A stretch of DNA of 64,000 bases from an uncultured Collinsella sp. (GTDB lineage: Bacteria > Actinomycetota > Coriobacteriia > Coriobacteriales > Coriobacteriaceae), in contig CABUPH010000007.1 in the NCBI GenBank assembly GCA_902493375.1, positions 1 through 64,000 on the forward strand. The letters run 5' to 3'. This document shows positions 33,956 through 43,263 of the stretch, piece by piece. Position numbers and translations under genes: made by a program. The notes under the pieces are model-generated. The model saw nothing but the letters and a program-made list of their open reading frames with translations, was not told the DNA's origin and did not search any database. Position 1 is the first letter of the stretch. Each line of letters opens with the position of its first letter.

Positions 33956-34173
33956 GGAAACGTCCTCCTTTGCACAGGGGCTGTCGACATTAAGTATGTC
34001 GAGCAAACAGGCACATGCCCATACCCATGTGGCCCAAAATGGACCACCCAGGCAGACGTGAAGGCTCGCTCGTTAGTGCCGGCAGACCATTGCTGCATTT
34101 TCTGAGCATCGGTGCACGGCGCCCCTGTGCGAGCTACACTATCCCCTTAAACATGATTGTGAGGACGACCGCT

Positions 34174-35355
34174 ATGCTATTTGTAAATCGGCTGGTACAT
34201 ACGCTTGTTCCCGGCAGCGAAAGCGAGCCGGTCGATACCTCCTGCCGCACCCGTGCCGGCTTTACCGCGAGCCTTATCTGCATCGGCCTCAACATCACGC
34301 TATGCCTCGCCAAGGGTATCGCGGGCCTGCTCGCCGGCTCCGTATCGCTTGTCGCCGACGCCTTCAACAACCTCTCCGATGCCTCGAGCAACATCGTAAG
34401 CCTGCTCGGGTTCCGTCTTGCCAGCCGCCCGGCCGATGAAGGGCACCCTTATGGCCACGGCCGCTACGAGTACCTTGCCGGCTTGTTCGTCGCTGTTCTG
34501 GTCTGCGCCGTTGGTATCAACCTGGTGCTCGAGTCTGCCGCCAAAATCATCAAGCCCTCCCCCACTTCCTACACGTTAGTCTCCATGGCGGCATTGATTG
34601 CATCCATGCTCGTCAAGCTCTGGATGGCGGCATTCAACCGCGCGCTGGGTAACCGCATCGATTCAGAGACGCTCATCGCCACGGCGCAGGACTCCAAAAA
34701 CGATGTCATCGCCTCGGGCTCGGTCCTGGTGGCGGCGCTTATTTCGCAGACGACCGGCTTTGACCTCGATGGCTGGGCAGGCCTGGGCGTGGGCATCTTT
34801 ATCTGCGTCAGCGGTATGGGCCTGGTGCGCGATGCCATCAGCCCGCTGTTGGGGCAAGCGCCTGATCCCAAGCTCGTCCAGGCAATCCGTGACAAGATCA
34901 TGTCGTATCCGCAGGTCCTAGGCACGCACGACCTGATGGTGCACGACTATGGCCCCGGTCGGCAATTTGCCAGCGCGCACGTGGAGATGCCCGGCGAGGG
35001 CGACGCGTTTGAGCACCACGAGATCCTGGACACCATCGAGCACGACATCAAGCGCCAGATGGGCATCGGCATCACACTGCACTGCGACCCCATCGCCACC
35101 GACGCCAACGACCTGCGCAGCTGGGTCAAGCGCGGCGTGGCGCAAATCGATCCCGCGCTCTCTATCCACGATCTGCACGAGTACGACGGCTTCGTTTCGT
35201 TTGACCTGGTGCGCCCCGACGGCTTTGACATTTCCGACGAGAAGCTGCTGGAACTCGTCACGCGCATCGTGCACAAGCGCCGGCCCGACGCCGCGTGCGT
35301 CGTCACGTTTGACTCGGGCTTTAGCTCGCCCGAGCGTCCGGCCGAGCAGTTGTAG
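34174..35355 (+). CDS. Cation diffusion facilitator family transporter
   Basis: 393 aa. A six-helix CDF membrane domain exports a divalent metal (Zn, Fe or Mn) in exchange for protons. Metal-site motifs are DAFNNLSD in helix 2 and AQDSKNDV in helix 5, with the HPYGHGRYEYLAG loop between. A cytoplasmic dimerisation domain (about 230-300; HDLMVHDYGPG, SAHVEM) follows, then an extra ~90-residue C-terminal alpha/beta extension. ATG at 34174 has GAGGA at 8 nt. The Asp rather than His first ligand in helix 2 makes the metal preference uncertain. Confidence 0.92.
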   Translation: MLFVNRLVHTLVPGSESEPVDTSCRTRAGFTASLICIGLNITLCLAKGIAGLLAGSVSLVADAFNNLSDASSNIVSLLGFRLASRPADEGHPYGHGRYEYLAGLFVAVLVCAVGINLVLESAAKIIKPSPTSYTLVSMAALIASMLVKLWMAAFNRALGNRIDSETLIATAQDSKNDVIASGSVLVAALISQTTGFDLDGWAGLGVGIFICVSGMGLVRDAISPLLGQAPDPKLVQAIRDKIMSYPQVLGTHDLMVHDYGPGRQFASAHVEMPGEGDAFEHHEILDTIEHDIKRQMGIGITLHCDPIATDANDLRSWVKRGVAQIDPALSIHDLHEYDGFVSFDLVRPDGFDISDEKLLELVTRIVHKRRPDAACVVTFDSGFSSPERPAEQL

Positions 35356-35373
35356 CCCCGCTCCGCTCGTCCG

Positions 35374-36315
35374 CTAGTTTCCCTGCACGCCCGAGATGCC
35401 GTTTTGCAGGGCATTCCAGGCATCCGTCGCCATATCACCCAGGTTCTGAGCGGTATCGCCCAGATTTTGTGCCGTATCGCCCAGCTCTTGCGCCTTGTCT
35501 CCCAACTCCTGCGCCTTGTTGCTCAAGTCCTCCAGCGCATTGGAGCTCGAGCTGTCGGTACCGCTTTGGCCGTCGGACGAGTTGCCCGAACTGTTCTTGT
35601 GCGTGAGTTGAATTTCGAGGTTGCCGTTGTCGTTATAGTAGGCAGAAGTAACAACCCAGTTGGCATCGACGACGGGCGTTGAGCCATCATCAGTCAGGAC
35701 CACGGCATTCGAAAGATCGGCGCCGCGCGACTTGAGGATCTTCTTGGCGTTGGACCAGTACTGCCCCGGGATATCACTCAGATCGACGGTGCTAGACGAG
35801 GCGGACTCGGTTTGCTCGGCAGTGGTATCGGCCGTTGAACTCCCTCGCTTGTTGAGCATGCCCGACACGATGGCAAACACAACCGACAGCGCAAAGAAGA
35901 TCGCCAGCACGATGAGGATCTTCTTAATCACGCTCGACGAACGCGACGGCGTCTCTTCCTCGTCCTCGCCATATTGCGGAATCGACTTGGGGTACTCGCG
36001 ATACGGCTCGCGCGACTCGTAGCGAGGCTGCGCCGTGCGAGGCATATACGTCGTCTGCTGAGGCTGCGGAATGGGATTCTGCGGCAGGTCATCATAGGGA
36101 TTCGGCGTCGAGGCGGCATAAGAATCCTGCGGCGCGTAATCAAACGGGTCTGCCGCCGCGTCGCCATAGCCCATAACTCGTGTGGGCTCGGCAGAAGGCT
36201 GCGTCGCGGCGGGGTCGACATAACCGGGGTTGGGAACAACGCGGGTCGCATCGGCGCTATCGCCAGCCTGCGCGGAACCGTTGCCGCCCATCACGGTTGT
36301 CTTGTCCTGATCCAT
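35374..36315 (-). CDS. Single-pass membrane protein with heptapeptide repeats
   Basis: 313 aa, unknown family. N-terminal ~125 residues are Pro/Tyr/Gln/Asp-rich and disordered (cytoplasmic). One membrane helix (about 135-155, IKKILIVLAIFFALSVVFAI) leads to an extracytoplasmic domain (about 178-235; IPGQYWSNAKKILKSRGA), and a Ser-rich spacer precedes four to five repeats of the type (K/T)AQ(E/N)LGD at about 268-300, which form an amphipathic helix. The domain resembles regions of other Coriobacteria membrane proteins only in style. GGAAAGGA precedes the ATG. It converges with the CDF gene, 18 bp apart. Confidence 0.7.
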   Translation of the reverse strand: MDQDKTTVMGGNGSAQAGDSADATRVVPNPGYVDPAATQPSAEPTRVMGYGDAAADPFDYAPQDSYAASTPNPYDDLPQNPIPQPQQTTYMPRTAQPRYESREPYREYPKSIPQYGEDEEETPSRSSSVIKKILIVLAIFFALSVVFAIVSGMLNKRGSSTADTTAEQTESASSSTVDLSDIPGQYWSNAKKILKSRGADLSNAVVLTDDGSTPVVDANWVVTSAYYNDNGNLEIQLTHKNSSGNSSDGQSGTDSSSSNALEDLSNKAQELGDKAQELGDTAQNLGDTAQNLGDMATDAWNALQNGISGVQGN

Positions 36316-36433
36316 GCAACGATTCCTTTCCGTCGCCTGTAAGCATCAAGTTATCCATGCATTCTACCAGCGCAAAAGCCTATGATGGGCAGAGTCCGTC
36401 GGTATCTACAAGACATGCGCGGGTCTAAGGATC

Positions 36434-36469
36434 AAAAAGCCCCGCCGGGCCTTGTGGGCACGGCGGGGC
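36434..36469 (-). terminator. Terminator of fhs
   Basis: On the minus strand, stem GCCCCGCCG/CGGCGGGGC is followed by TTTTTG, 26 bp beyond the fhs stop codon. Confidence 0.9.
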
Positions 36470-36494
36470 GGGCTAGCAGCGATGGACAGCAGAC

Positions 36495-38162
36495 TTAGAA
36501 CAGGCCGGTGATGTTGCCGTCGTTGTCGACGTCGATGTTCTCGGCCGCAGGGACCTTGGGCAGGCCCGGCATGGTCAGAACACTGCCAGTCAGTGCGACC
36601 ACAAAGTGGGCGCCGGCGGAAACCTTGAGCTCACGCACCGTGATGCGGAAGTTCTCGGGAGCGCCCAGGGCCTTGGCGTTGTCGCTAAAGCTGTACTGCG
36701 TCTTGGCGACGCACACCGGCAGGTTGCCAAAGCCATTCTCGCGCAGCTCGGCGAGCTGGCGCTTGGCGGCCGGCGTAAAGTCAACGCCGTCGGCGCGGTA
36801 GACCTTGGTGGCAACGGCCTCGAGGGCATCAGCGACATCAGCGCCGTCCTCATAGGCAAACTTGAGCTCGCTCGGCTGCTCAATCAGACGCATGACCTCA
36901 TCGGCCAGGTCGAGCGCGCCCTCGCCGCCCTTGGCCCAGACCTCGGAAAGCTTAACGTTGACGCCGAGCTTCTGGCACTCGGACTCGATGAGCGCAAGCT
37001 CGGCCTCGGTGTCCGTCGGGAAGCGGTTGATGGCGACCACGCAGGGCAGACCATATACGTTCTGGATGTTGTCGACGTGACGCAGCAGGTTGGGCATGCC
37101 AGCCTTGAGTGCCTCGAGGTTCTCCTCGTTGAGGTCGGCCTTGGCGACGCCACCGTTGTACTTCAGCGCACGAGCGGTCGCGACGACCACGACGGCGCTG
37201 GGGCGAACGCCCGTCATGCGGCACTTGATGTCGAGGAACTTCTCGGCACCCAGATCGGCACCAAAGCCGGCCTCGGTAATGGCAACATCGCCAAAGCGCA
37301 TCGCCATACGCGTGGCCATGATAGAGTTGCAGCCGTGGGCAATGTTGGCGAAGGGACCGCCGTGGACAAACGCGGGCGTGCCCTCGAGCGTTTGCACCAG
37401 GTTGGGCTTGAGCGCGTCCTTAAGCAACGCGGCCATGGCACCCTGGGCCTTAAGGTCGCGGGCACGGACGGGCTCGCCGGCAAAGCTATAGCCGACGACA
37501 ATCTCGCCCAAGCGTTCCTTGAGGTCGCTGATGCTCGTAGACAGGCACAGAATTGCCATGACCTCGGAGGCGACGGTGATATCGAAGCCGTCCTCGCGCG
37601 GCACGCCCTGGGCCTTACCGCCAATGCCGTCGATGACGTGGCGCAGCTGACGGTCGTTCATATCGACGACGCGCTTCCAAGTGATGCGCTTAACGTCAAT
37701 ACCGAGCTGATTGCCCTGCTGGATGTGGTTGTCGAGCATGGCGGCCAGCAGGTTGTTGGCAGCACCGATGGCATGGAAGTCACCGGTAAAGTGCAGGTTG
37801 ATATCCTCCATGGGGATGACCTGAGCCCAGCCGCCGCCGGCAGCACCGCCCTTTACGCCAAAGACGGGACCGAGCGAAGGCTCACGCAGGGCCACGGCGC
37901 TCTTGATACCGCGACGACGCAGGCCATCGGCCAGACCGATGGTCGTGGTGGTCTTGCCCTCGCCCGCGGGCGTTGGGTTGATAGCGGTCACGAGGACGAG
38001 CTTGGCCTGGTGATCAGTCGGCTCGTTGAGCAGTGAATAGTCGACCTTAGCCTTGTCGAAGCCGTACGGAATAAGGTGCTTAACGTCGACGCCGGCGTTC
38101 TTGGCCACCTCGGTAATAGGCAGCGGCGTGACAGAACGTGCGATTTCGATGTCAGTAGGCAT
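36495..38162 (-). CDS. fhs: Formate--tetrahydrofolate ligase
   Basis: 555 aa, normal length. Ligates formate to THF using ATP, making 10-formyl-THF for purines, fMet-tRNA or one-carbon reduction. The P-loop TPAGEGKTTTTIGL (about 65), EPSLGPVFGVKGGAAGGG and MTGVRPSAVVVVATARALKYNGG are family hallmarks. The ATG at 38162 follows AAAGGA by 7 nt. Together with fchA and folD at 24.5-26 kb it gives the whole path from formate to methylene-THF, although the genes are 10 kb apart. A -10 of the extended type (TGCTATGCT) lies about 40 bp upstream. Confidence 0.97.
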   Translation of the reverse strand: MPTDIEIARSVTPLPITEVAKNAGVDVKHLIPYGFDKAKVDYSLLNEPTDHQAKLVLVTAINPTPAGEGKTTTTIGLADGLRRRGIKSAVALREPSLGPVFGVKGGAAGGGWAQVIPMEDINLHFTGDFHAIGAANNLLAAMLDNHIQQGNQLGIDVKRITWKRVVDMNDRQLRHVIDGIGGKAQGVPREDGFDITVASEVMAILCLSTSISDLKERLGEIVVGYSFAGEPVRARDLKAQGAMAALLKDALKPNLVQTLEGTPAFVHGGPFANIAHGCNSIMATRMAMRFGDVAITEAGFGADLGAEKFLDIKCRMTGVRPSAVVVVATARALKYNGGVAKADLNEENLEALKAGMPNLLRHVDNIQNVYGLPCVVAINRFPTDTEAELALIESECQKLGVNVKLSEVWAKGGEGALDLADEVMRLIEQPSELKFAYEDGADVADALEAVATKVYRADGVDFTPAAKRQLAELRENGFGNLPVCVAKTQYSFSDNAKALGAPENFRITVRELKVSAGAHFVVALTGSVLTMPGLPKVPAAENIDVDNDGNITGLF

Positions 38163-38306
38163 GGGCGGTCCTTTCGTTACCGAATGAGAAAAAGACCAAT
38201 TCAGCATAGCACGGGCGCGCAATAGTAAAACGCCCATAACCGATGAACGGCGATATGTTTACCCGATGCCCAGCGATAGTCCAACAGCCCGCCAAAACAA
38301 AACGCC

Positions 38307-39374
38307 CTAAACGGTAGGTTCAATCCCCAGGTGCTCAAAGGTGCGGAGGGTTGCCTGACGGCCCTGCGGCGTACGAATCATCAATCCGCACTGCAGCAAA
38401 TAGGGCTCATAGACATCCTCGAGCGTGCCCGGGTCCTCGCCCACCGCGCTGGCAAGGGTCGTAAGTCCCACGGCGCGACCGGAGAACGTCTTGGCGAGCG
38501 TCTCCAAAATGCGAATATCCATCCAGTCCAGACCGAGCTCGTCGATCTCGAAGAACTCGAGCGCCTGGCGACAGATATCGAGCTCGATGGGGCCGTTGCC
38601 GCGCACCTGTGCGTAATCGCGCACGCGCTTGAGCAGACGGTTGGCAAGACGTGGCGTGCCGCGCGAACGCGAGCCGATCTCGAGTGCACTGGGATGGTCG
38701 ATCGTCACGCCCAGGATAGTCGCCGAGCGCGTCACAATCTGCGCGAGCTCCTCGACCGTGTAGTAATCCAGGCGATATGAAATGCCAAAGCGGTCGCGCA
38801 ACGGGCCGGTCAACATGCCTGAGCGGGTCGTTGCCGCCACCAGCGTAAACTTGGGGATATCCAGGCGAATCGAGCGCGCCGCCGGACCCTTGCCAATCAC
38901 GATATCGAGGGCAAAGTCCTCCATCGCGGGGTACAGGACCTCCTCGACCGAACGGTTGAGGCGGTGGATCTCGTCGATAAACAGCACATCGCCCGGCTGC
39001 AAGTTAGTAAGGATGGCCGCCAGGTCGCCCGTGCGCGCGATGGCGGGGCCACTCGTGGTCTTGATCTGAGCGCCCAGCTCGTTGGCGATAACGGTGGCCA
39101 GCGTGGTCTTGCCCAGGCCCGGAGGACCCGAGAAGATCACGTGGTCGAGCGTCTCGCCACGGCTCTGCGCCGCTTCGATCAACACGCGCAGGCTCTGCTT
39201 GATGTGCTCCTGGCCGCAGTAATCGTCCAGGCGCTGAGGGCGCAAAGTGCGGTCGACATCGAGATCCTCGGCCGTCAGCTCCGAGCCCACCATGCGCTCG
39301 CCGTGCGCCATGGATGCCGCCGGCGAGTTACCGGGCGTCGCCCACAAGTCCTGAGAGTCATCGGCTTCCCACAT
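38307..39374 (-). CDS. ruvB: Holliday junction branch-migration helicase RuvB
   Basis: 355 aa AAA+ ATPase that drives branch migration with RuvA. Walker A GPPGLGKTT, Walker B FIDEIHR, sensor TTRSG and the C-terminal winged helix (LGLDWMDIRIL) are all present. The ATG at 39374 shares one base with the ruvA stop (TGATG), so translation is coupled. Last gene of the ruvC-ruvA-ruvB operon. Confidence 0.98.
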   Translation of the reverse strand: MWEADDSQDLWATPGNSPAASMAHGERMVGSELTAEDLDVDRTLRPQRLDDYCGQEHIKQSLRVLIEAAQSRGETLDHVIFSGPPGLGKTTLATVIANELGAQIKTTSGPAIARTGDLAAILTNLQPGDVLFIDEIHRLNRSVEEVLYPAMEDFALDIVIGKGPAARSIRLDIPKFTLVAATTRSGMLTGPLRDRFGISYRLDYYTVEELAQIVTRSATILGVTIDHPSALEIGSRSRGTPRLANRLLKRVRDYAQVRGNGPIELDICRQALEFFEIDELGLDWMDIRILETLAKTFSGRAVGLTTLASAVGEDPGTLEDVYEPYLLQCGLMIRTPQGRQATLRTFEHLGIEPTV

Positions 39375-39994
39375 CACGCATCCATTCCGAGTCGCTTAAG
39401 CGCCGCGCCGAGCAGATCCTCGACACGCATATTCTGCCCATCATACCCGCTCAGGGCAACATCGGTCTCCTGCGGGCTAAAGCCCATGGAAAGGAGCGCC
39501 GCACGGGCATCATCGATCACCGAGGGAGCGGCAGCGGGCACGGGCATCGCAACCTGTCCGGGAATCACGTCGACCGGCACAAAGCCCTTATCCTTGGCAA
39601 AGGTGCTCTTGAGTTCCAGGATCAGGCGCTGAGCTGTCTTTTTGCCCACACCGGGTACCTTGGCCATGCCCTTGTCGTCCTCGGCCATCACCAGCGAATA
39701 CAGCTGCCCCACGGTATAGGTGGAAAGCACGGCAAGCGCCAGGCGCGGGCCAACGCCCGAAACGGACACGAGCCGGTCGAACATCATGCGCTCATCCTTT
39801 GAGGAAAAACCGAAAAGTGTCATGGCGTCCTCGCGCACCTGCATACGCGTGTAGAGGCAGACCTCGCCACCGGGCGTCGGCAACGTGGCCGCAGTGCTGC
39901 CCGAGATGCCGAGCTCAAAGCCAACGCCCGACACATCGACGACAGCAGAGCTCATCGTGGCCTCGACAAGCGTTCCGTGGAGCTGGGAAATCAT
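39374..39994 (-). CDS. ruvA: Holliday junction branch-migration protein RuvA
   Basis: 206 aa. It binds four-way junctions and loads RuvB. N-terminal OB fold (MISQLHGTLVEA), two helix-hairpin-helix motifs (LVSVSGVGPRLAL and MAKVPGVGKKTAQRL), then a flexible linker and the C-terminal RuvB-binding three-helix domain (about 158-206). The start at 39994 overlaps the ruvC stop as TGATG. All expected domains are intact. Confidence 0.98.
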   Translation of the reverse strand: MISQLHGTLVEATMSSAVVDVSGVGFELGISGSTAATLPTPGGEVCLYTRMQVREDAMTLFGFSSKDERMMFDRLVSVSGVGPRLALAVLSTYTVGQLYSLVMAEDDKGMAKVPGVGKKTAQRLILELKSTFAKDKGFVPVDVIPGQVAMPVPAAAPSVIDDARAALLSMGFSPQETDVALSGYDGQNMRVEDLLGAALKRLGMDA

Positions 39995-40515
39995 CAGTAT
40001 CCGGTTCCTCTCTGTTGATAGAACTCGCCACCGGTGAGGGCGCGGGTGCGGCTGAGGTTTACGTGGCAGATGGCGCAGGCCAGGGCATCGGCGGCATGGT
40101 CGGGATGCGGGTCGTGATCGAGCTGTGTGAGTGTGCGTACCATGTAGGCGACCTGCCGCTTGTCCGCGGCGCCAGTGCCCACCACAGCCTGTTTGATCTG
40201 CATGGGCGTGTACTCGCCAATCTCGAGCGCGCATTCCGAAAGCGCTACGAGTGCAGCACCGCGGGCATGCGCCGTGGGGATGGCCGAACGAACGTTGGCG
40301 CCAAAGTAGATGCTCTCGACAGCAGCCGTGTCGGGTCGATAACGCTCGACGACATCCTTAAGGTCATGGGCGATATGCGACAGGCGCACCGCGAGCGGAC
40401 TTCCGGCACTGGTCTCGATGCAGCCGTAGGCACGGCAGCGAACCTCGCCACGCCGCTCCTCGATAATCCCCCAACCCGTATGAGCCAAACCGGGGTCGAT
40501 GCCCAAGATAACCAA
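39994..40515 (-). CDS. ruvC: Holliday junction resolvase RuvC
   Basis: 173 aa endonuclease that cuts Holliday junctions. Catalytic acids are visible in ILGIDPG, AVESIYFG and HPDHAADALA. TTG at 40515 (then VILGIDPG) is chosen because GGGGAGG lies 5 nt before it; a GTG at 40536 would add seven residues ahead of the conserved strand. First gene of the operon; the upstream NadE-like gene ends at 40633, leaving about 117 bp for a promoter. Confidence 0.95.
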   Translation of the reverse strand: MVILGIDPGLAHTGWGIIEERRGEVRCRAYGCIETSAGSPLAVRLSHIAHDLKDVVERYRPDTAAVESIYFGANVRSAIPTAHARGAALVALSECALEIGEYTPMQIKQAVVGTGAADKRQVAYMVRTLTQLDHDPHPDHAADALACAICHVNLSRTRALTGGEFYQQRGTGY

Positions 40516-40632
40516 GCCAACCTCCCCTCGCCACAAGCACAGCGCAAGACAAGGCCCCGCGCATCATTCACGAACGTCTGTTCTAGAATAACACAACGGG
40601 GCCAAGATGCTTAAAGCAAGATTGCTTCTGCC

Positions 40633-42618
40633 CTAGTTCTGGCTAAAGAATGGGAACTGCCTCGGATCAACCGGCGGATGCGGCATCGGGCCACCCTGGG
40701 GCCCACCCTGCGGGCCACCCTGGCCGCCCATCATCTTATCGATGGCGTCCTGAACCTCGCCCTCGAACTTTTTCATTCCCTCGTGTAAACGACGCTGACC
40801 GTCCTCAGAGCGCAGCTCCTCCATTTGCTCGGGCGAAATACCCAGTAGCTCGCCCAGCACGCCCATCATCTCGTTTCGCACGCGCTCGCTCGTATCCTCG
40901 TCAGCAAAACGGCGCACCTCGGCGCGCGCCAGCGAATCGACCGTCATACGCTCCTTGCCGTTAAGCCCCAGGTCGGACCACGCGAGCATATACGGCCAGG
41001 CACGCTCGGCAAACGAACGGACCGAGACGATCGGCGCCATCGGCAACATGCGGCGGGCAGCCTCACCCTGTCGAACGAGCATCAGCAGCAGCGAGCAGGC
41101 CTCAGGCTTGCCAGCGGCCATCGGGATGTCGTCGAAAGATCGATTGCGGTCCACGTGCGCCTCGAGCGCGCCATCGACCTCACCCGGCTCAAGCCCGCCG
41201 AGCAGCTGTGCCGCACGGTCGAGCATATCGACCGGACCGTCGAGCGTCGAGAGCGCCTGCGCCAGCACGCGCTCCATACAATCTTCCACTGCGTTGAGCG
41301 TCACGAGCTCTTGGGGCACCACGGCAGACGTGCGGTTGCGCACACGCGCCACAAACTCAAGCGTCGACAGGTACACATCGCCAAAGGGCGCAAAGTCGCC
41401 CTGGTAGCCGCCGCAAAGCGCCGGCGCCGCCAGCGCGTACTCGGTTTTGGACAGCGGGCTCAGCGCCATCGCACCCAGCTCGAGCGCCGTGTCCTCCAGC
41501 ATGAGGCCCAGCGTGCGCGAGCGCAGGCGCTCGGCATCGCCCGCCGACACGTCGCGATCGAGCACGCGCGCCGCATCCGGTGCATCGCGCTCGACGGTGC
41601 GAATGTGCAGACGCTCGGCGATGGCGCGGACGGCGGCACAGCGGGCAGCCTCGGCTTCTTCCTGCGCCGGCGTAAAGATACGGTTGCGCCCCAGCACCAG
41701 GCCAATCACATTGCGCGGGCCCAGAGCGTCGACGGCCAGCGCCGCCAGCAGGGACGACGGCAAGTCACCCTCGAGTGCCACCACAGCACGCGACGCACCG
41801 TGGGCTCGGGCGTTGTCGCGCACGGCGAGCACCAGCGCCTGCCACAGCCACTCCTCGGAACGGAACTCGGGCAGTTCGTGATCCTCCAGGGCATCGAGCA
41901 TCACGCCGCGCTGAATCTCCTGAACCAGCAGGCTCTCCTCAAAGCACGGCGCCTGGGCCACCACGCGACCGCAGTCGTCGAGCACAAACGAACCGCCGGT
42001 ATACACCGACTCGTCATAGGCACCGACCGGCGCCATGCAGGCAAACCACACGCTGCGCTTGGATGCGATCTTGCGGTAGGCGCCGCTGCGAACGGCAGCA
42101 ATGGCGGCAGTCTCGCGGTCGGTCATGTCAAACGCGTTGAATTGGAAATACGCAATGAGGTCAACACCGGTCGGCAGCATCTCGAGTTCGCGGTCCAAGT
42201 CAAAAATCACGGCGATGCGCACGCCGTCCACGTCGAACACCGGCGGCGCCCAACGTGTGTCGTTGTTCTCGCCACGCTGCAGGGCAATGCTCGAACGCGC
42301 CGGCACCACATGACCGTCCTTGAGCATCATGTAGTCGAGCAGCGGCCGACCCTCAAACGAAACCGCCGCGGGCACGATGCAGATCATGTCAAGCTCCTGG
42401 ATACGCTCGGCGACACCAGTCAAACCGGCAAGCACGTCGTGCTCAAAGTCGGCAGCGCCCACCAGGCCACCGGGCATGGCGCCCATAAAGAGCGGAGCCG
42501 GAACGCACAGCACGCGCGCCCCGCGCTCGTGGGCCAGACGAGCCTGGTCCTCGATGCGGCCGCAAATGCCCTCAATATCACCCAGGCGCATATCGATCTG
42601 TGCAAGCGCGAGCTTCAT
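40633..42618 (-). CDS. NadE-like glutamine-dependent NAD synthetase homologue lacking both active sites
   Basis: 661 aa with the two-domain plan of glutamine-dependent NAD synthetase: nitrilase-type domain (about 1-260) and synthetase domain (about 265-500). Framework segments remain (YTGGSFVLDDCGRVVAQAP, LLAALAVDALG). The catalytic triad does not: the Glu of FPEL is replaced (VPAPL), the Lys of the KxxLPNY region is missing (RSSIALQ), and the Cys strand reads AYFQFNAFD. The ATP loop SGGxDS reads EGDLPSS, and GDMAGGFAPIKD reads GYQGDFAPFGD. About 160 extra C-terminal residues end in Gly/Gln/Pro repeats (GGPQGGPQGG). Probably a pseudoenzyme with a binding or scaffold role (inference). ATG at 42618 follows AAAGGG. 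Confidence 0.8.
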   Translation of the reverse strand: MKLALAQIDMRLGDIEGICGRIEDQARLAHERGARVLCVPAPLFMGAMPGGLVGAADFEHDVLAGLTGVAERIQELDMICIVPAAVSFEGRPLLDYMMLKDGHVVPARSSIALQRGENNDTRWAPPVFDVDGVRIAVIFDLDRELEMLPTGVDLIAYFQFNAFDMTDRETAAIAAVRSGAYRKIASKRSVWFACMAPVGAYDESVYTGGSFVLDDCGRVVAQAPCFEESLLVQEIQRGVMLDALEDHELPEFRSEEWLWQALVLAVRDNARAHGASRAVVALEGDLPSSLLAALAVDALGPRNVIGLVLGRNRIFTPAQEEAEAARCAAVRAIAERLHIRTVERDAPDAARVLDRDVSAGDAERLRSRTLGLMLEDTALELGAMALSPLSKTEYALAAPALCGGYQGDFAPFGDVYLSTLEFVARVRNRTSAVVPQELVTLNAVEDCMERVLAQALSTLDGPVDMLDRAAQLLGGLEPGEVDGALEAHVDRNRSFDDIPMAAGKPEACSLLLMLVRQGEAARRMLPMAPIVSVRSFAERAWPYMLAWSDLGLNGKERMTVDSLARAEVRRFADEDTSERVRNEMMGVLGELLGISPEQMEELRSEDGQRRLHEGMKKFEGEVQDAIDKMMGGQGGPQGGPQGGPMPHPPVDPRQFPFFSQN

Positions 42619-42657
42619 GCCCCAGCCCTTTCCGTCGTAAACCATCGAAATCGTAGT

Positions 42658-42690
42658 AAAAGCGCCGGCCGCATAATGCAGCCGGCGCTT
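42658..42690 (-). terminator. Terminator of the superoxide reductase gene
   Basis: Minus-strand stem AAGCGCCGGC/GCCGGCGCTT followed by TTAC, 46 bp past the stop codon at 42736. Confidence 0.75.
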
Positions 42691-42735
42691 GCATGTGCAT
42701 ATGCTAGCTATGATACCCCGAGCGGGGGCGCGCTC

Positions 42736-43098
42736 CTAGAATGTCGCGGACCACAGCCCGTGCAGGTTGCAGTAGGCATAGACGGTACCGGTCTTGGAGC
42801 CGCCCGCGAAAAACGTCGCGGGTTTCATGCCGGGCTCAAGGTAATGAACCTCTAAGCGGCCCTCGGCCTCAAGCGCAATCCACTCAATGTAGTGTTCGGG
42901 CAGGCTGGGGTGCTCGACCGAGCCAACGCGTGCACGAATCACGTGACCGTCGCGCTCGGTCTCGACAACAGGCACGTGCTTCTCGTGCGCCGCGTCCTCA
43001 GTGTTTGCGGTCAGTTCCGTGCAACCGGCAGGGGTCGCAACGTCGTCGCCAAGGGCAGCGATGAGCTTACCGTCGGGGTCCTTAAAGAATTTCGCCAT
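42736..43098 (-). CDS. Superoxide reductase (desulfoferrodoxin family, single iron centre)
   Basis: 120 aa. It reduces superoxide to peroxide without making oxygen, typical of anaerobes. The iron ligands are readable: His41 in EKHVP (with catalytic Glu39-Lys40), His63, His69, Cys110 and His113 (YCNLHGLW). The N-terminal stretch still has the outline of a desulforedoxin domain, but its cysteines are replaced (FFKDPDGKLIA; only one Cys at 26), so the second iron site is lost, as in class III enzymes. ATG at 43098 with AAAGGAGA upstream. Monocistronic, with its own terminator. Confidence 0.93.
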   Translation of the reverse strand: MAKFFKDPDGKLIAALGDDVATPAGCTELTANTEDAAHEKHVPVVETERDGHVIRARVGSVEHPSLPEHYIEWIALEAEGRLEVHYLEPGMKPATFFAGGSKTGTVYAYCNLHGLWSATF

Positions 43099-43263
43099 GA
43101 TGTTCTCCTTTGCTGATGTGCCAATGTTCTTGATGGTTCTTATGCCCAAAGGCAGACAAACCATCCACGGCATTGCAAATGAACACATAACGGATCAGGC
43201 AAGCGGTCGGGCCAAAATGCGTCGACCGTCCTGCCCACTCCAGCAGTCCCACCCCGCGCGCGG

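Noticed and set aside
38315..38335. GGTTCAATCC, like a tRNA T-arm
   Set aside because: It lies within the ruvB 3' coding end, and no acceptor or anticodon stem can be built around it.
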